This document shows, one piece after another, positions 62,953 through 64,000 of a DNA stretch of 64,000 nt (the stretch's first letter is position 1; every line of letters starts with the position of its first letter). Both the position numbers and the translations under genes were made by a program. The notes under the pieces were generated by a model. It saw only the letters and a list, made by a program, of their open reading frames with translations, had not been told where the DNA came from and did not search any database. The DNA is from Ovis canadensis (Eukaryota > Chordata > Mammalia > Artiodactyla > Bovidae): contig NC_091263.1 of assembly GCF_042477335.2 (NCBI RefSeq), forward strand, positions 67,946,501 to 68,010,500. The letters run 5' to 3'.

Positions 62953-63559
62953 ATCTTACATCAAAACAGCATTCCCCTTTGAATGTACACATTGTCATGT
63001 GTTGAAATTTTAGTAGGTAAAGCAGTATCTTTTCTGATGTATTTCATTCAGTTTCCTGATTTTTCTGATCTATAGAGTTCCTGTAAAAATGTAATTATAT
63101 TATAATCCTTTTTTATCATTACTTCAGGAAGGTACTCACAGACATATTTCCTAGAAATGTTGAATGGGTGTCCTAGTGGGTGTCCTCCTGCTGATCCTTC
63201 CAATGTTTTTATCTTAGGATAAATCTGCTTCTAAGATCTAGTTTAATTTGAATGTAAAATGGTCCTATTTATGCAATCCTTTAAAAACTGATTTACCAAC
63301 AGAGGATACTTAAAATCTTTAAAATATAATGCAGCTGCAGTGTATCTTTAGTCCTCCTTTGCCGCTGTGGTAGGACTGGGACAGTCAGGCGGGTGCTAAC
63401 AGAGGCCCTTGGAACTAAGGGTGGTCATCGCGCTCAGTGCAGGGTCCGTGGTTCTTGTGGCGTTCATCTCCTTCCCTAAAAATCAAAGGGGGGAAAGTAG
63501 AGTCCGTGGCACTTTTTCCTCAACTAACATTCATTGGTCAAAGCCTTATCCACCTCTGT

Positions 63560-64000
63560 TGTTGTTCAGTTGCTCAGTTGTGTCTGATTCTGTGACCCCA
63601 CGGACTGCCGCACACCAGGCTTCCCTCTCCTTCACCATCTCCTGGAGCTTGCTCAAACTCATGTCCATTGAGTCCGTGATGCTATCCAACCATCTCATCC
63701 TCTATTGCCCCTTCTCCTCCTGCCCTCAGTCTTTCGCAGCATCAAGGTCTTTTCCAGTGAATCCGCTCTTTGCATAACGTGGCCAAAGTATTGGAGCTTT
63801 AGCATCAGTCCTTCCAATGAATCATTCGGGTTGATTTTCTTTAGGATTGACTGGTTTGATCTCCTTATAGTCCAAGGGACTCTCAAGAGTCTTCTCCAGC
63901 ACCACAATTTTAAAGCATCAGTTCTTCGGTCCTCGGCATTCTTTATGGTCCAGCTCTCACATCCATATGCGATTACTGGAAAAACCATAACTTTGACTGA
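63560..64000 (-). mobile_element. BovB LINE, antisense, running off the window
   Basis: It starts with GTTGTTGTTCAGTTGCTCAG (antisense 3' end) and continues through the BovB 3' region to the last base. The minus strand encodes broken reverse transcriptase C-terminal sequence (ESWTIKNAEDRRTDALKLW). Confidence 0.92.

Larger units (their letters stand above)
54419..64000. other. Intergenic region after FYCO1
   Basis: No gene is recognised. In the conserved order the next gene is CCR9 on the minus strand, but no chemokine receptor frame appears here. The first 3.2 kb (54419-57620) shows no clear repeat. From 57.6 kb onward it contains a DNA transposon remnant, CHR and Bov-tA SINEs, L2, an MLT1-like LTR, and BovB pieces. 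62955-63555 is featureless. Confidence 0.8.

Noticed and set aside
54419..64000. CCR9, expected next to FYCO1
   Set aside because: I searched for a minus-strand chemokine receptor frame of about 370 codons and found none. The gene should lie beyond the right edge.

Overview
This window is mammalian nuclear DNA from a ruminant, most likely a bovid. The evidence is the repeat content: Bov-A and Bov-tA SINEs, many BovB (RTE-clade) LINE fragments with a YADD reverse transcriptase core, and the CHR-type tRNA-derived SINEs of cetaceans, hippos and ruminants. The species cannot be fixed from the sequence alone. The arrangement matches human 3p21.31 (cattle chromosome 22, from memory): FYCO1 with CXCR6 inside one of its introns on the opposite strand.

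Plus strand, 383 to about 54,418: eleven coding exons of FYCO1, the autophagy and late-endosome transport adaptor. The window starts after the exons for the N-terminal RUN domain. It contains the large coiled-coil exon (383-2701), three short coiled-coil exons, the FYVE zinc finger split over two exons (9449-9598 and 10309-10508), the LC3-interacting region (13438-13582), and the GOLD domain exons ending at a stop at 50704-50706. Every junction was placed by GT/AG sites, reading-frame phase and continuity with the known protein. Together they encode 1,228 residues. A 3' UTR of about 3.7 kb probably ends at the AATAAA at 54396.

Minus strand, 23357 to 22335: the intact single-exon coding region of CXCR6, in the 19.3-kb FYCO1 intron between the LIR exon and the first GOLD exon. 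A candidate 3' UTR runs to a polyadenylation signal near 21533.

The introns and the 9.6 kb after FYCO1 hold interspersed repeats. Several have insertion histories that can be read directly: a BovB inserted into another BovB (34302-36611), a 5'-inverted (twin-primed) BovB inside an L1 (43450-45790), a 732-bp two-unit minisatellite grown inside a CHR SINE (46796-47527), and a SINE nested in an opposite-facing SINE (61959-62320). CCR9, the expected next gene on the minus strand, is not reached.

I found no operon, CRISPR array, phage or new enzymatic system. Most of the long open frames outside FYCO1 and CXCR6 are shadows of the GC-rich coiled-coil exon, BovB remnants, or by-products of the minisatellite. 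The most interesting items are the retroelement architectures, the minisatellite, a possible intronic polyadenylation product of FYCO1, and an apparent shortening of its coiled coil.
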